The notes under the pieces are model-generated. The model was not told the DNA's origin and made no database searches. It saw only the letters and a program-made list of their open reading frames with translations. From Paracorniculantispora psalliotae (lineage: Eukaryota > Ascomycota > Sordariomycetes > Hypocreales > Cordycipitaceae): 64,000 nucleotides of DNA. The DNA lies in contig PHFE01000022.1 of assembly GCA_002796755.1 (NCBI GenBank), positions 602,126 through 666,125 on the forward strand, read 5' to 3'. Position 1 is the first letter of the stretch; each line of letters starts with the position of its first letter. Shown piece by piece: positions 33,463 through 43,538 of this stretch. Both the position numbers and the translations under genes were made by a program.

Positions 33463-36208
33463 CTATGTCGATAATGCCAGACACGCATCCACCGCCAACC
33501 CGACCCTAATCACATCAGTTAGTTTTATCAACCTCACGGAATCATCTTCGTCTCGGGGTTCAGAAACGTACCGTCCCTCCTTCTCATACACCACATCGCT
33601 GATAACATCCTTATCCAGGTCCGGAAACATGCCCGCCAGCGTCTCGACCACATTCGCGTGCTCCGCGCGCTGCAAGCGCTGCGCCTCGGCCGTTTCGGCG
33701 CTGGCCTGCCGCGCGGCCGCCTCTTCGGCCGATAACGTATGCGGTGCCTGCTGCTGTGTCTGTTTCTGGTCTTGCGCACGCGCCGACGGACGTAACTCTT
33801 CTCCGCTGATACGCGGCGGCAACGAGCCGCCGTCGTGCGAGGACCGCAGCGGCGGCGGGGGGAGACCGGAGGGCCGGCCGGCGGGGGAGCTGGGCTCGTC
33901 GGAGAACATGCGGCCGATGGTGGTGAGCGGGCGCTGAATGGTGCGCAGCAGTCCGGCCATGGCGGCGCCTTCGCCCGGTTCCGTCTCGCTGCTGCCGCTG
34001 CCGTCGTAGCTCGGCCGTGATGTGGACTGCGCGCTGTCCGCCGGGGTACCGGTGCCGGTGCCGGTGCCGCCGTCGCTCCAGCTGGGCTTTTCTGAAAAGG
34101 TGGCCTGTTGTCGGATGGTGGGCGACAGGGCCAGGTTGCGCTCGGCAATGGCGGAGACGGCGGCCTCGACGCTCTTTTCAAACTCGTCGTCGCTGATGGT
34201 GAGGGACGTGCGGTCCATGTTTTCGATGAATTGCACAGCGCCCATCTGTGTTGTCAGTAAACGATGTAAAGCGAGAGCGAAGAAGAGGAAAGGGAAGAAA
34301 AGGAAGGGAAAACAAGTGGTGTGCTGAGAACATACCAATGATGATAGATAGTAACCTGCCTCGCCACCTAGGCGGTCTTGGTTCCGGAAACGTAAAATGT
34401 ATTGTACATTAGATACTAGATGCTCGGGATTCGACTGAAGAACGACGTAAATGAGAAGAGGCATAAAGGAGTCGGCCGACGAGTCGGACTTGTTGTGTTT
34501 GAGAAGGCCTAAACTGTTAGTACGCCACCGCCACCGCGTCGCTGAAAACTCACCAAAGATCACTTTGCAGCAGTTGAGCACACAAATAATCTTATCCCGC
34601 GGAGCGCGATATGACTTGATTTTTAATAATTCTGTCCCGTTAGCTCATGTCTGTCCTCTATCCATCATGCGCGGTCCACGCACCTTGTTGCGCCAGCTTC
34701 AGAAACTTGCGCCCGCTGTCTTCAATCGCCGGGATGTCTAAGTGCTCCGGCTTGATCCAGCCGTAAATGTTAATCTTTTGCGTGACAATGTCGTCGCGCT
34801 CCACGTCCTCTTGGTGCTGCCCGCGCCGGCCCGGACCCAGCGGCAGCTCGCCCCCGCGCTTCTTGGGGCGCGCGCCCGGCACCGGCTTGGGCGGGGGGAT
34901 GGCGGGTGAGAAGGTCTGCGAGTAGAGGCGGTTCATGACGAGCTTCTCCATGCCCTCGCGCGCATTGTCAAACTCGGCGTCAGAGACGTCGCGCCAGACC
35001 TCACAGAGCATCATCTTGTTGGCGATGAAGGCTAAAAAGTCGCTGATAATCTTGACCTGCTCGTGCACCATCCACTGGCGCTTGGCGAATTCCGTCAGGA
35101 AGGACTTGAGATAGCGCGCAACGGGGTCGGCCTTCTTGTTGCGCAGCTGCTCGAGGAAGCGGTGAAAGTCAAACGGCAGCGTCGGCTCGGGCTCGGGCTC
35201 GGGCGGCGGCGGGCGGTGCATCGACAGCTGGGGCGACGTGGGCGAGGCTAGGCTGGCCGAGCCGCCGTGGGCTTCACGATGTCGGGGCGGCGTGCCAAAT
35301 GAGCCATCCTTGGGCGGCACGGGCGGGCCCTGGTCGTCGGCGCCGTCGTGCTGCGGCTCCTTGGTCGGCGACGCGGAGACGCCGAGCGCGTTGGAGTCGG
35401 CCACCTGGCTGGCGAGGCTGACGCTGGTGGACAACGGTTCGAGGCTCGACTTGCGCGGCGGGTGCTGCAGCGAGCCGCTGCCGCCGCCAAACATGGGCGA
35501 GGCAATCTCCAGCCGCGGGCTCATGACCTCCTCGGCGTCGGGCCCGCCACCGTACTCGCTAAACTGCTCCATGATGCTCTGGATCTCGGACCGCGACCCG
35601 CCGTCCTGCTCCTCCTCGCTGGCGTAGCGCTTGTCCTCAGCATCGGCGCCGGACCGCGTCGGCGAGGACTCATTGGAGCGGTAGGACCGGGCGGCATTGG
35701 AGGGCGACCGCGACGGCGGTTGCGAGGTCATGGGCGTCGCGGGCGTGGGGTCGACATAGCTCGATGGCTCGGGTGTGAGGTACTGGGACGACACGTTGTT
35801 CTTGGGTGGCCGGATGGTCATGGCCGAGGCAGTCATGTTGTCATGCTCTTGTGCAGTCGGGGCGTCGTCGTCGTCTTTCTTGTTGGCCGCTGTGGCGGCG
35901 GCGAGCTGCTCCGACATTTTGGAGCCCGTCTGCGCAGGCGGTGTGGTCGGCGCAGCTGCTTCCGATGCAGACCCGGGCACGTGTGCGGTATCGGCGGTCG
36001 CGCTGTCGGTTGACGGTGGTTCTTTCGAAGCTATTTCGTCCTCCTGTGTTTGTGTTTCCGTCAGCTCAGCCTTGACCGTGCTCGAGTCGGCAGACGGCGT
36101 GGCCTCGGCGCCCTTGGCCCCAACATCGACATTCTGTTGGGCGACGGGCTCGCTGGGAGATTGGGATGTCGGCTCTGGACCCCCAGCGGGCTGCTCCGGG
36201 GCAGTCAT
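33463..36208 (-). CDS. vps9: VPS9-domain Rab5 guanine exchange factor with CUE domain
   Basis: An 830-residue orthologue of Vps9, which activates Rab5/Vps21 GTPases in endosome fusion and vacuolar sorting. Exons are 34684-36208, 34554-34631, 34336-34508, 33572-34245 and 33463-33505. The N-terminal 340 residues are disordered (Ser, Pro, Glu rich). The helical bundle before the catalytic domain starts near FDFHRFLEQLRNKKADPVARYLKSF. The VPS9 core follows with YGWIKPEHLDIP, RAPRDKIICVLNCCKVIF, ADSFMPLLIYVVLQSNPEHL and GEAGYYLSSL. The C-terminal CUE domain, a ubiquitin binder, has the MFPDLD motif and ends in VGLAVDACLALST. Introns of 45, 90 and 66 nt are multiples of three without in-frame stops; only the first (52 nt) would shift the frame. 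All four have good donors, and the domain fit is clean after splicing. Confidence 0.92.
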
Positions 36209-37292
36209 CCCCTGGTACGGGCGGACGCGTGGTTGTCGGGTCGCGGCGGTTTTGGTCGTGGTGGTCGTGGTGGTGAGGGGTCCTTGAGGGGTGCGGCTCG
36301 TGATTCAGGACGGAGCTCCTCGAGCTGTTGGCGAGTCGGTATCGGAGCTGGCGATGCCTGTAGTGTAATATGGACTAAGCTTGGGCTTGGTGTAAACCGC
36401 ACACAAGAACAAAGTCAAAGGATGGGCTGCGCGCAGTCGAGAGCACAACGCTAGCCGATACGTGAATGTAGATGGAGAGATGTAGGTTGGAGTTGCAGCC
36501 GGAGCCTGCCTTGTGATGGATGGGCGGGGGTTTCGGGTTCGTCTTACGTAGGCGGCGGCCCAGTGGAGTGCTGTAAGTCGGACGGAAGACTGACCGACAG
36601 CTGATATATTGAGCAATGCCCGTTGATTGAAGACGCTTTATTTTAAACAGGAAAGAAAGAAAAAGAACAGTAGAAAAAATATTTTGTCTGTTACAGGTAA
36701 GCCGAGCGATGTATGCTGTGCAGCATGTAGCGGCGCACCATACCTACACTGACGTCGAGCGTCGTGTACGTGTTCCATATAAATGGCGACGTATTCATCG
36801 GTCGCCAATATGCTTCAGATATAGGCTATAAATCTACTGGTTATCGGACCCTTTAAATGTATTTTTGATATCTTATTGCATGCGTCTTCAGTACCATAAA
36901 ATGCAGGGCAGAACGCGTACGAGTTCATCGCCTCTGACCACGGCGGCATGCACGCAATAATAATACAGGCGCCATCTGTAAATACACAACAAGCTGCAAA
37001 GCCTTGTTCGACTTGAATAATACATTTGCTGTCGTGAACAGGAAGTTTTGACGTTGGTTGCTCTTCAAGTTCTGAGCGGCCCATGTGCTGCGCCTCGCCT
37101 CACGCTACCATCACGAAAACGCCTTACACGGCCGCCAAATCGCCGACGATGGCTCATACCGATTCAGCCGCACAGTCATACCACGATGCCTGAATTCTCG
37201 ATCTATATAAACCAGTTCTACCAACAAGATACAGTAACACTAATCCATACCACTATATATCATATCCATTATTTATTATTCCTACGTCAACC
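36209..37292. promoter_or_regulatory. Divergent promoter region, VPS9 / DUF4291
   Basis: A 1.1-kb region between two divergent genes. It contains a TATA box for the DUF4291 gene (37204) and one copy of a 14-bp flanking repeat. No gene is seen. Confidence 0.5.
37204..37211 (+). promoter_or_regulatory. TATA box of the DUF4291 gene
   Basis: TATATAAA lies 82-89 nt before the start codon at 37293, a plausible distance for a fungal TATA promoter. Confidence 0.55.
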
Positions 37293-38027
37293 ATGCAAGA
37301 AACTACCAATCGCACCACTCACCTCATACCTCTTCGTCAGGTCCGGGCGCGGTACGACGACGACACCATCACCGTCTACCAGGCCTACGCGCCCGCCATT
37401 GCCGCCGCCGCCGTCGCCGCCCAGCGCCTCAACGCCTCGCCCGAGTTCCGCCCCGGCCGCATGACCTGGATCAAGCCCAGCTGGGCGTGGATGATGTACC
37501 GCGCCGGCTACTCCTACAAGGACCCGCGCCAGGCCCGCATCCTCGCCCTGCGCATGAAGCACGCCGACTTTTTGGGTTTGCTGGAGCGCGGCGTGCTGTC
37601 GCACGGCGCCGGCGTGGACCAGACGCGGGACAAGGCGGGCGAGGTCCGCGTGCAGTGGGATCCGGAGCGCACGCCGGCACTGGAACGCCTGCCGTATCGG
37701 AGCATACAGATTGGGATTCCGGGGAGTCTGAGCGATCAGTGGGCACGCGAGTGGATCGTGTCGATTGAGGATGTCACGGATACGGCGCGCGCGCTGAAGA
37801 AGGCGCTGGATGAAGAGCCGGATCTGTCAGTGGAGGAGTTGGTAGAACGCGGTCTCGTTCCTGTTGAGCGACCGATTTCTGTCCCAGACAGCATCATTGA
37901 GAAGCTAGACATGACTCCGCCAGAGTAAGGTCTGTAACTTGGAGCAGCGGCAACTTTTAAAACTCTATAAAAATAGGAAACAAGAAAAATGCACAAAAAA
38001 AATTGAATACTTTTATAAACCAGTTCT
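37206..38027. repeat. 14-bp direct repeat flanking the DUF4291 gene
   Basis: TATAAACCAGTTCT is found exactly at 37206-37219 (overlapping the TATA box) and again at 38014-38027, about 90 nt after the stop codon. The two copies bracket the whole gene. They could be chance, a regulatory element, or the scar of an insertion. Confidence 0.5.
37293..37928 (+). CDS. DUF4291 family protein
   Basis: A 211-residue single-exon protein of the DUF4291 family, known from bacteria and scattered fungi; its function is not known to me. The family hallmarks are clear. The N-terminus has VRARYDDDTITVYQAY, followed by the APAIAAAAVAAQRL helix. Next come GRMTWIKPSWAWMMYRAGYSYKD and a second conserved half with RILALRMKHADFLGLL. 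The middle region has VRVQWDPERTPALERLPYRSIQIG and the C-terminal helix DVTDTARALKKAL. There is no signal peptide or membrane segment. It is intronless and lies tail-to-tail, 113 nt apart, with the HET gene. Absence of introns, patchy family distribution and flanking repeats would fit acquisition by transfer, but that is unproven. Confidence 0.88.
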   Translation: MQETTNRTTHLIPLRQVRARYDDDTITVYQAYAPAIAAAAVAAQRLNASPEFRPGRMTWIKPSWAWMMYRAGYSYKDPRQARILALRMKHADFLGLLERGVLSHGAGVDQTRDKAGEVRVQWDPERTPALERLPYRSIQIGIPGSLSDQWAREWIVSIEDVTDTARALKKALDEEPDLSVEELVERGLVPVERPISVPDSIIEKLDMTPPE

Positions 38028-38041
38028 GCTAATGTTGCCCA

Positions 38042-39844
38042 CTAACAACGTATCAACTGCAAGTGATAAAATAACGACGAATACCGCACGATAAACTCAA
38101 ACTCGGCCTTGATCCCAAACGGCTTCATCAGCTCCGTCAATCTCGTTTTCTTATCCTTCACTCCGTCCATATCCCCCGCCTCGATTTTGCTCGTCTCCTC
38201 AAACGCGTACCACGGCACCGGATACAAGCCCGGCGTCCCAAACGGGTTCGCCGGCAGCGGCTCCAGCCCGGCCACCAGGCACACCTGCATCTGCTTCGGC
38301 CCCAGCATACCGAAGCTCGACAGCGGCGACTCATTGTCGAGCAGCAGCTCCAGCGCGCCGCACACCACGGGCCCGCCCATGTATTCCACCGGCGGCACCG
38401 GGTTCACGCGAAAGTTGATCTCATAACAGTCAATTTTATCCGAGAAGATCTGCCACGTCGGCGACCGCGAGGCGATTTTCAGCGGCGTCGTCCGGCCGCC
38501 GCTTCCGCCTTCGGGCTGCAGCTCCGGGAACAAGAGGACCCCGTTGGGCGTGAGCGGCGGCAGGGTCGTGTTGCTGGGCACAAAGATGGACATGGGCTGC
38601 ACCGTCTTGAAGACAATGTTGCCCACGTAGTAGTCCTCGCCGTGCACGCCGTCGTCGGGCATCTGCCGCTTCTGCAGCTCCGCGATGAGGCTGGTGAGCC
38701 GGCGCGGCGCCAGCACGCGGTTCATCATGCACAGCGGGACGAGGTCGGCGCGCACGCGCACGAATTTCGTCTCGTCCTCGTGCGCGGCGCGCTGCAGCAG
38801 CAGCGCCGGCGTGAACATGGCCTCGGTCGCCTCGCGCCGCATGTCGCACGCCAGCAGCGCGAGGAACACGGTCCCGGACGCGTCGCAGGGAAACGGCGCC
38901 AGCGGGAGGTCAATCTGCACGCCGAGCTTGGAGACGACGCTCGTGCTGCGCTTCGACTTGGTCGACAGGTAGCGCGAGCGTCGCGGCACGAGGTCGCCAA
39001 AGAGCCCGAAGCGTTCGGGCCCGTCGGCGAGGAGCCCGCAGAAGGCGTTGGACATGGGCGGCTCCTCGTCCAGCCGCCACACAAAGATGGACTCGTCGTC
39101 GGTGGAGCGGATGATTTCTTCCTGCAGGCGGCGAAAGGCCTTGGCGCGGCCTTCGCCGTAGAGCAGCGGCATGTTGATGTCAAAGAGTCCGAGCAGGCTG
39201 TACGCCGTGTCCTCCTCGCGCGTCGTCACCCGCCGCGCCGCCCAGCTCATCTTCTCCGCGACGGAGGTGAACTCGAGCTCGCGCGAGATGCTCGGCGTGT
39301 GGGCCGTCGGGTAGAAGCATAGTATATTGTACGGGATGCCGGTAATCTTGCGAAGTACGAAGTGGAGAGCGTCGCGCCGCCCCAGGCTCTCCCAGGCGCG
39401 GTCGTAAAACTCGACCCGCCGCGGTGCGATGAGCTCCTGCAGCGTCCAGCCGCGGCTGAACCAGCGACTGCTAGCATCACTGCCGATGGCGGTAAAGTTG
39501 ACGGGGTCCGCCCCGGCCGCGACATCGGACAAATAGACGTAGCAGACGGCCGACGCCTCGTACCATTGGAACATGGAGTTGATAGCCTCGGACAGCTCTG
39601 CGCTGCTCGACTTGTCGATGCAGCAGGTGTCGATCCATATGTGCTGCAGGCCTTGCGACGCAGCGAGCTGTGCACTACGTTGGATTTTGGCCCATCCTTG
39701 CGACGACAAGGTATGGGTGTTGCGTTGCAGGTCCTGAAAGGTGACTTCGCCAGCTTCCCAGGTGTGCGACAGGATGGCATACGGGGGTATGTCGCCGCCC
39801 GCAAAGAACTCGAGCTCGAGGCTGCTCGTGTTGAGTAGCCGCAT
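38042..39844 (-). CDS. HET-domain protein (heterokaryon incompatibility type)
   Basis: A 600-residue, single-exon protein. The N-terminal HET domain spans about residues 20-165. It has PYAILSHTWEAGEVTFQDL, the helix GWAKIQRSAQLAASQGLQHIWIDTCCIDK, and then SSAELSEAINSMFQWYEASAVCYVYLSDV and SRWFSRGWTLQELIAP. This is the module that drives programmed cell death in fungal vegetative incompatibility. After it comes the usual extension TREEDTAYSLLGLFDINMPLLYGEG and FRRLQEEIIRSTDDESIFVW. The remaining 330 residues have no recognisable repeats (no WD40, NACHT or ankyrin), so this is a stand-alone HET architecture. Many such genes occur per genome, and allelic incompatibility activity cannot be assumed. 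Confidence 0.93.
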   Translation of the reverse strand: MRLLNTSSLELEFFAGGDIPPYAILSHTWEAGEVTFQDLQRNTHTLSSQGWAKIQRSAQLAASQGLQHIWIDTCCIDKSSSAELSEAINSMFQWYEASAVCYVYLSDVAAGADPVNFTAIGSDASSRWFSRGWTLQELIAPRRVEFYDRAWESLGRRDALHFVLRKITGIPYNILCFYPTAHTPSISRELEFTSVAEKMSWAARRVTTREEDTAYSLLGLFDINMPLLYGEGRAKAFRRLQEEIIRSTDDESIFVWRLDEEPPMSNAFCGLLADGPERFGLFGDLVPRRSRYLSTKSKRSTSVVSKLGVQIDLPLAPFPCDASGTVFLALLACDMRREATEAMFTPALLLQRAAHEDETKFVRVRADLVPLCMMNRVLAPRRLTSLIAELQKRQMPDDGVHGEDYYVGNIVFKTVQPMSIFVPSNTTLPPLTPNGVLLFPELQPEGGSGGRTTPLKIASRSPTWQIFSDKIDCYEINFRVNPVPPVEYMGGPVVCGALELLLDNESPLSSFGMLGPKQMQVCLVAGLEPLPANPFGTPGLYPVPWYAFEETSKIEAGDMDGVKDKKTRLTELMKPFGIKAEFEFIVRYSSLFYHLQLIRC

Positions 39845-40294
39845 TACCTCCTAGTGTGTCCAAAACCTCGTGGCATGATATTTTCACAACATCGTTGCGT
39901 ATACGGCCAGTGGTGCCTGTTGATGTAAAGTCGAGCTCTGTGGCCAGAAAGCGGAGAAGCTGACCTACCTGTAGTCAAGCTAGCTGAGCTCCATCAAGTT
40001 CGTATCACCATTTACATCGCCAGCAGCCAACACATCCTGAATGAACTGTAGTTTATTAACGATTCATTGTCTAGTCTTGTACACGGCCAACCGGTCCGGC
40101 CGACCTCGTGCCTCCAAAATCAGTGTGCAGCGCGACTCAAGCGCTTGAGGCGGCCATGGCTAGCCTTCAAACTGACCGAAAAAAACACAGAAAAAGAATA
40201 TGCTCCCAAGTAACGCCGTTTAGTTGTATCCCAGCCATGTTTACACACAGTCCTCGTCCGCCTACTGCTCATGTCCCCGTTGTTATGCTATAAT
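39845..40294. other. Intergenic, 0.45 kb
   Basis: This holds the HET gene promoter and the 3' flank of the V-ATPase f gene. No gene is seen. Confidence 0.5.
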
Positions 40295-40723
40295 TTATAG
40301 GGCAATGGTGCCTCGTCGGTTCTCTCGCACGTGGAGCATGCCTTGGCAGCCGCAAAAGACAAGGAAGCCCTACGATATGTTAGCGGCGGACGGAGAGCGG
40401 GTGTAGTGACCTCAGTTGTACGTACCAGATAGATAAATACGGACAGGAAGATGGTGCCGGAAATCGCCAGGCCTTCCTCGGGCGTAGGATCTTCCTCGCC
40501 GCCGACAAACTCCTCGTGGCCGCTGCGGTACACAAGCGCGAGTACGCTCAGGATAATAATGGCGAATACGGAAACGACGGTACTACATCAGTCATGCCAG
40601 GTTAGCGGGATGGTGAACATCGCGGTTGAACGGAGCTCCAGCGGCGGCGCGCGGCTTTGCGCAAGGGAGCTGTGCCGAGACGTACCAGGACCAGGCGTGG
40701 CCGGCGCTGACGACGGGCTTCAT
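40295..40723 (-). CDS. V-ATPase subunit f (yeast YPR170W-B / RNASEK-like)
   Basis: An 89-residue protein in three exons, 40686-40723, 40426-40582 and 40295-40369, with introns of 103 and 56 nt. No single uninterrupted reading frame encodes it, so it is easily missed. The joined protein starts MKPVVSAGHAWSCTVVS. It has a first membrane segment VFAIIILSVLALVY, a loop with RSGHEEFVGGEEDP, and a second segment around ISGTIFLSVFIYLGFLVFCG, ending HVRENRRGTIAL. Layout, length and the start, HEEFVG and FVFCG-like motifs match yeast YPR170W-B, the f subunit in the Vo ring of the vacuolar proton pump, whose animal counterpart is RNASEK. All splice sites are canonical and the frame closes exactly. Confidence 0.9.
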
Positions 40724-41271
40724 GGTGGGTGGCGGTGGTTGTGCGGTAGCAACGGGAAGCTGTGGATTGATCGGACAAGGGCCGCGCGAGGCTCGATTCG
40801 TCGGGAGAGGGAAGAAAATGCGTGGATGGTTGATGGATGGATGGATGCTGTTGGCGTTGTCGCTGTGACGCAGGAGCTTCTGTCCTGGGTGGCACGGGTG
40901 GGGACGTAGTGGGCGCATCTGATTGGCTGCGACGGCAACCGTTGCAGCGATAAGGACTACATATGTATGATAGCTCGTTTCATGGAGGTAATAGTCATAA
41001 GATTTTGTTTTATAAATAATCTAAAAAGATTTTTTGGTAAATTTTCACCGAGACTATGGACTGCGGCGGATGTGTCTGGCAAGTGATAGTCAGCCACCGT
41101 GATTACCTGAGCTTGATATAAGAGGCATCGAGAATAGAAAATGAAATGTATAATTCAAGCACGCTAATAATCCACCGCAATGTTATGCTGTCTTTAAAGG
41201 CAAATAAAGGGCCTCTTTCTATTGCCGTTCGCACGGCTACCTCTCGCTCGACCCAGCGCGGCTCACAACAG
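40724..41271. other. Intergenic, 0.55 kb
   Basis: This holds the promoter of the V-ATPase f gene and the 3' flank of zinc cluster gene A. Its right half is AT-rich. No gene is seen. Confidence 0.5.
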
Positions 41272-43096
41272 CTACCCAACGCACGGCATCGGCTCATACC
41301 AGCAGTCATCCCACTCCGTCTTGCCCGACGCCCAAAACTCCTCCAGGAGCGGCACCAGGCCGACGGCGCCGCTCAGCTCCGGCGACCACGCCAGCTCGTC
41401 CAGCCACGGGCGGAACTGGCTGCGCCACGCCTCGTCGCCCGCGACGGCCACGCCCAGCACCGCCGTCGGCCAGCTCATCGTCATCTTCGGGATCGTCGCC
41501 CACGCGTGCGCGTACAGCCGTAACAGCTCCTCTGTGCACCGCCGGCGCATCTGGTCCGCGACGAGGCGCCGGTTCGCGGGCGTGCGCACAATCACATCGC
41601 TGCCGGGCGCGACGCTGAAGCAGGCGGCGAGGCGAGGTGGCAGGGACAACAGCGCGTAGAGCAGAACGGAGGTCTTGTAGAGACGCGCGACGGGCGTGTA
41701 CATGGCCCCGTCGGTGCTGAAGGGCTCGTGCCAGCGCGTCGGGTCGAATTCGTATATGCCCTGGGCGGCTTTGACGGCGCGCCGTAGTAGGGTTCTGTCG
41801 CTGAGCGTGGCGGAAGCGACGGCGACGCGGAGGCGGGTGATTTCCATCATTTCGTGCAGTAGATCTGTCGGGCAGGGGAAAAATTGCCGGCTTGTGTGAG
41901 AGTACAGGAGGCTGATCTCGCGCCGGCTTAGCCGCGTCATGCCGACGATCTGATCCAATGACGGGCTGAGAGTATTGCAGGATGTCTCGCAACTTCGCGG
42001 AAGTTATACATTAGCAAAAACATCATAGATGATCAAACCATGACGCCACGCCGCAGACTAGCAACGTTGCGGAACCTGTGCACTTACATCAGGCTATACT
42101 GCAAATACATCAGCAACGGCCTCGGCCTTTCCATGTGTAGAATGCCGTCAATACCGCCGTACGCACTCAGTAAGCGAGCCATGCCTTCTGCATGTAAGCG
42201 CCATGTCGGTATAAAAAGACCAAGCTGCCCGTCCCAACTTGCACGTTAGCGCCTACTCCGCACTTGTATTTGGGGGCTGGCATTATTACCTCTGTGCCGA
42301 GTAGTGTGCTGATTTGCACAAAGCTCTGGCGGGGGTCCCTTGATACCCGCAACGTCACGTTGAGCTGATTCAGACACTGGACCAGGTACTCATACAGGGT
42401 TTGCCAGAGGTGTCCAATCGCCAGCATGTTCTTGTGCGCGGGCACGACCTTCCACGCGCCGGCGAGGCAGAGGATGCGGTGCTGCACGGTCGACAAGATC
42501 AGGCACAGCGGCGGCGGCGGGCGCTTGGCCATCTCCTCCCGGGCATTGTACGTCGACTGGAAGCTCGACTCGCCAACCGCGGGAAAATGAGACATGGGAG
42601 CCTGGACTTCGACATCTGGACGGTGTGCGCGCCGAGGTCAGGACGAGAAAACGACAGCCATGAAACGATTGGGCAGGCAGAAGGTGAAGAGGGCTACATA
42701 CAGTATCGGGCGGCTTCTTTGAAAGCCCAGTCCTCTGGTTCAAGACCTTTGCTTGGACGCACTGCTACCGCCAGCTCGTGAAAGCTGGCACCATAGCCTA
42801 ACCCGACGCAATTGCGTCCTCCGATGGTGCACCGTCGACAGACGGGCGTCTGCTCGTCACATTTCACACGGCGAGCTCTTTTCTCACACAACGTATCAGT
42901 TTCCAAGGCTGCCAGCAAGCATGGGGGGCGGTGCAGCTCACCGGCAGGTATTACACCCGCTTCTGGTTCGGGGCGCCCAGTTTTTCTGCCTGTTCGGTGG
43001 CGGCGAGTCGTCTGAGCTGCTCACAGACGCCGTATCCACCACCATGCTTTTCTTCGATCCTTTGCTGCAAGGGATAGGATTGAACGAGCCTGTCAT
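41272..43096 (-). CDS. Zn(II)2Cys6 transcription factor, paralogue A
   Basis: A 504-residue regulator in five exons: 42942-43096, 42702-42877, 42290-42615, 42088-42224 and 41272-41992. The zinc cluster is complete across intron 1: C-NT-C-RARRVK-C-DEQTPV-C-RR-C-TIGGRN-C, preceded by RTRSG. The rest is the variable helical region of the large family of fungal C6 factors with weak middle domains. It carries LFIPTWRLHAEGMARLLSAYGG in exon 4 and EEFWASGKTEWDDCWYEPM at the C-terminus. Exon positions and intron phases (2,1,0,2) equal those of paralogues B and C. Intron 4 ends in an AAG acceptor, supported by alignment with B. A TATA element (43158) favours the ATG at 43096 over an in-frame one at 43126. 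Targets are unknown. Confidence 0.88.
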
Positions 43097-43538
43097 TTTG
43101 CGCCCGTCGTTGGGCTGGGGCGGCATGGTACCTGCAGGCTCCAGGCCACCTATGCAGTTATATAAGGGATTAGCTAGCGTCGTGTGGGGGGTGGTCCTGC
43201 AGCGCTGGAAATCGACTGGCGGAACTGGTCGCATTGCATCGTTAGCTTCGCGATGGCGTGTGCCCAGTTCGGCAGTCGCCGGGTGGGTAGGCGGGCGTCA
43301 GCCTTACCTGGAAACTGGTGTGAGCCGATGCTCACTTATTCTGGATAAAAACATGGCTATTCAGCTCATCCTCAATGTTCGCAGTAGAAACAGGGGGGAG
43401 AAAACGCGAGCAGTAATGGCAAATCATACGCCCATGCTGAGTTGGGATGTGCAAACCAGCGCCCAAAAGTAGGTTCCAGCGCCGATGCAATCGGCATCGC
43501 GGAAGTCGTCGTAATATATTATTGTATATGGAAATCGC
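43097..43538 (-). promoter_or_regulatory. Spacer between tandem paralogues with TATA element
   Basis: TATATAA on the minus strand (43158-43164) lies about 62 nt before the chosen start of paralogue A. The rest is the 3' flank of paralogue B. Confidence 0.5.

Noticed and set aside
35348..36013. 221-codon plus-strand ORF opposite VPS9
   Set aside because: Arg/Gly-rich shadow of the disordered, GC-rich N-terminus of VPS9.
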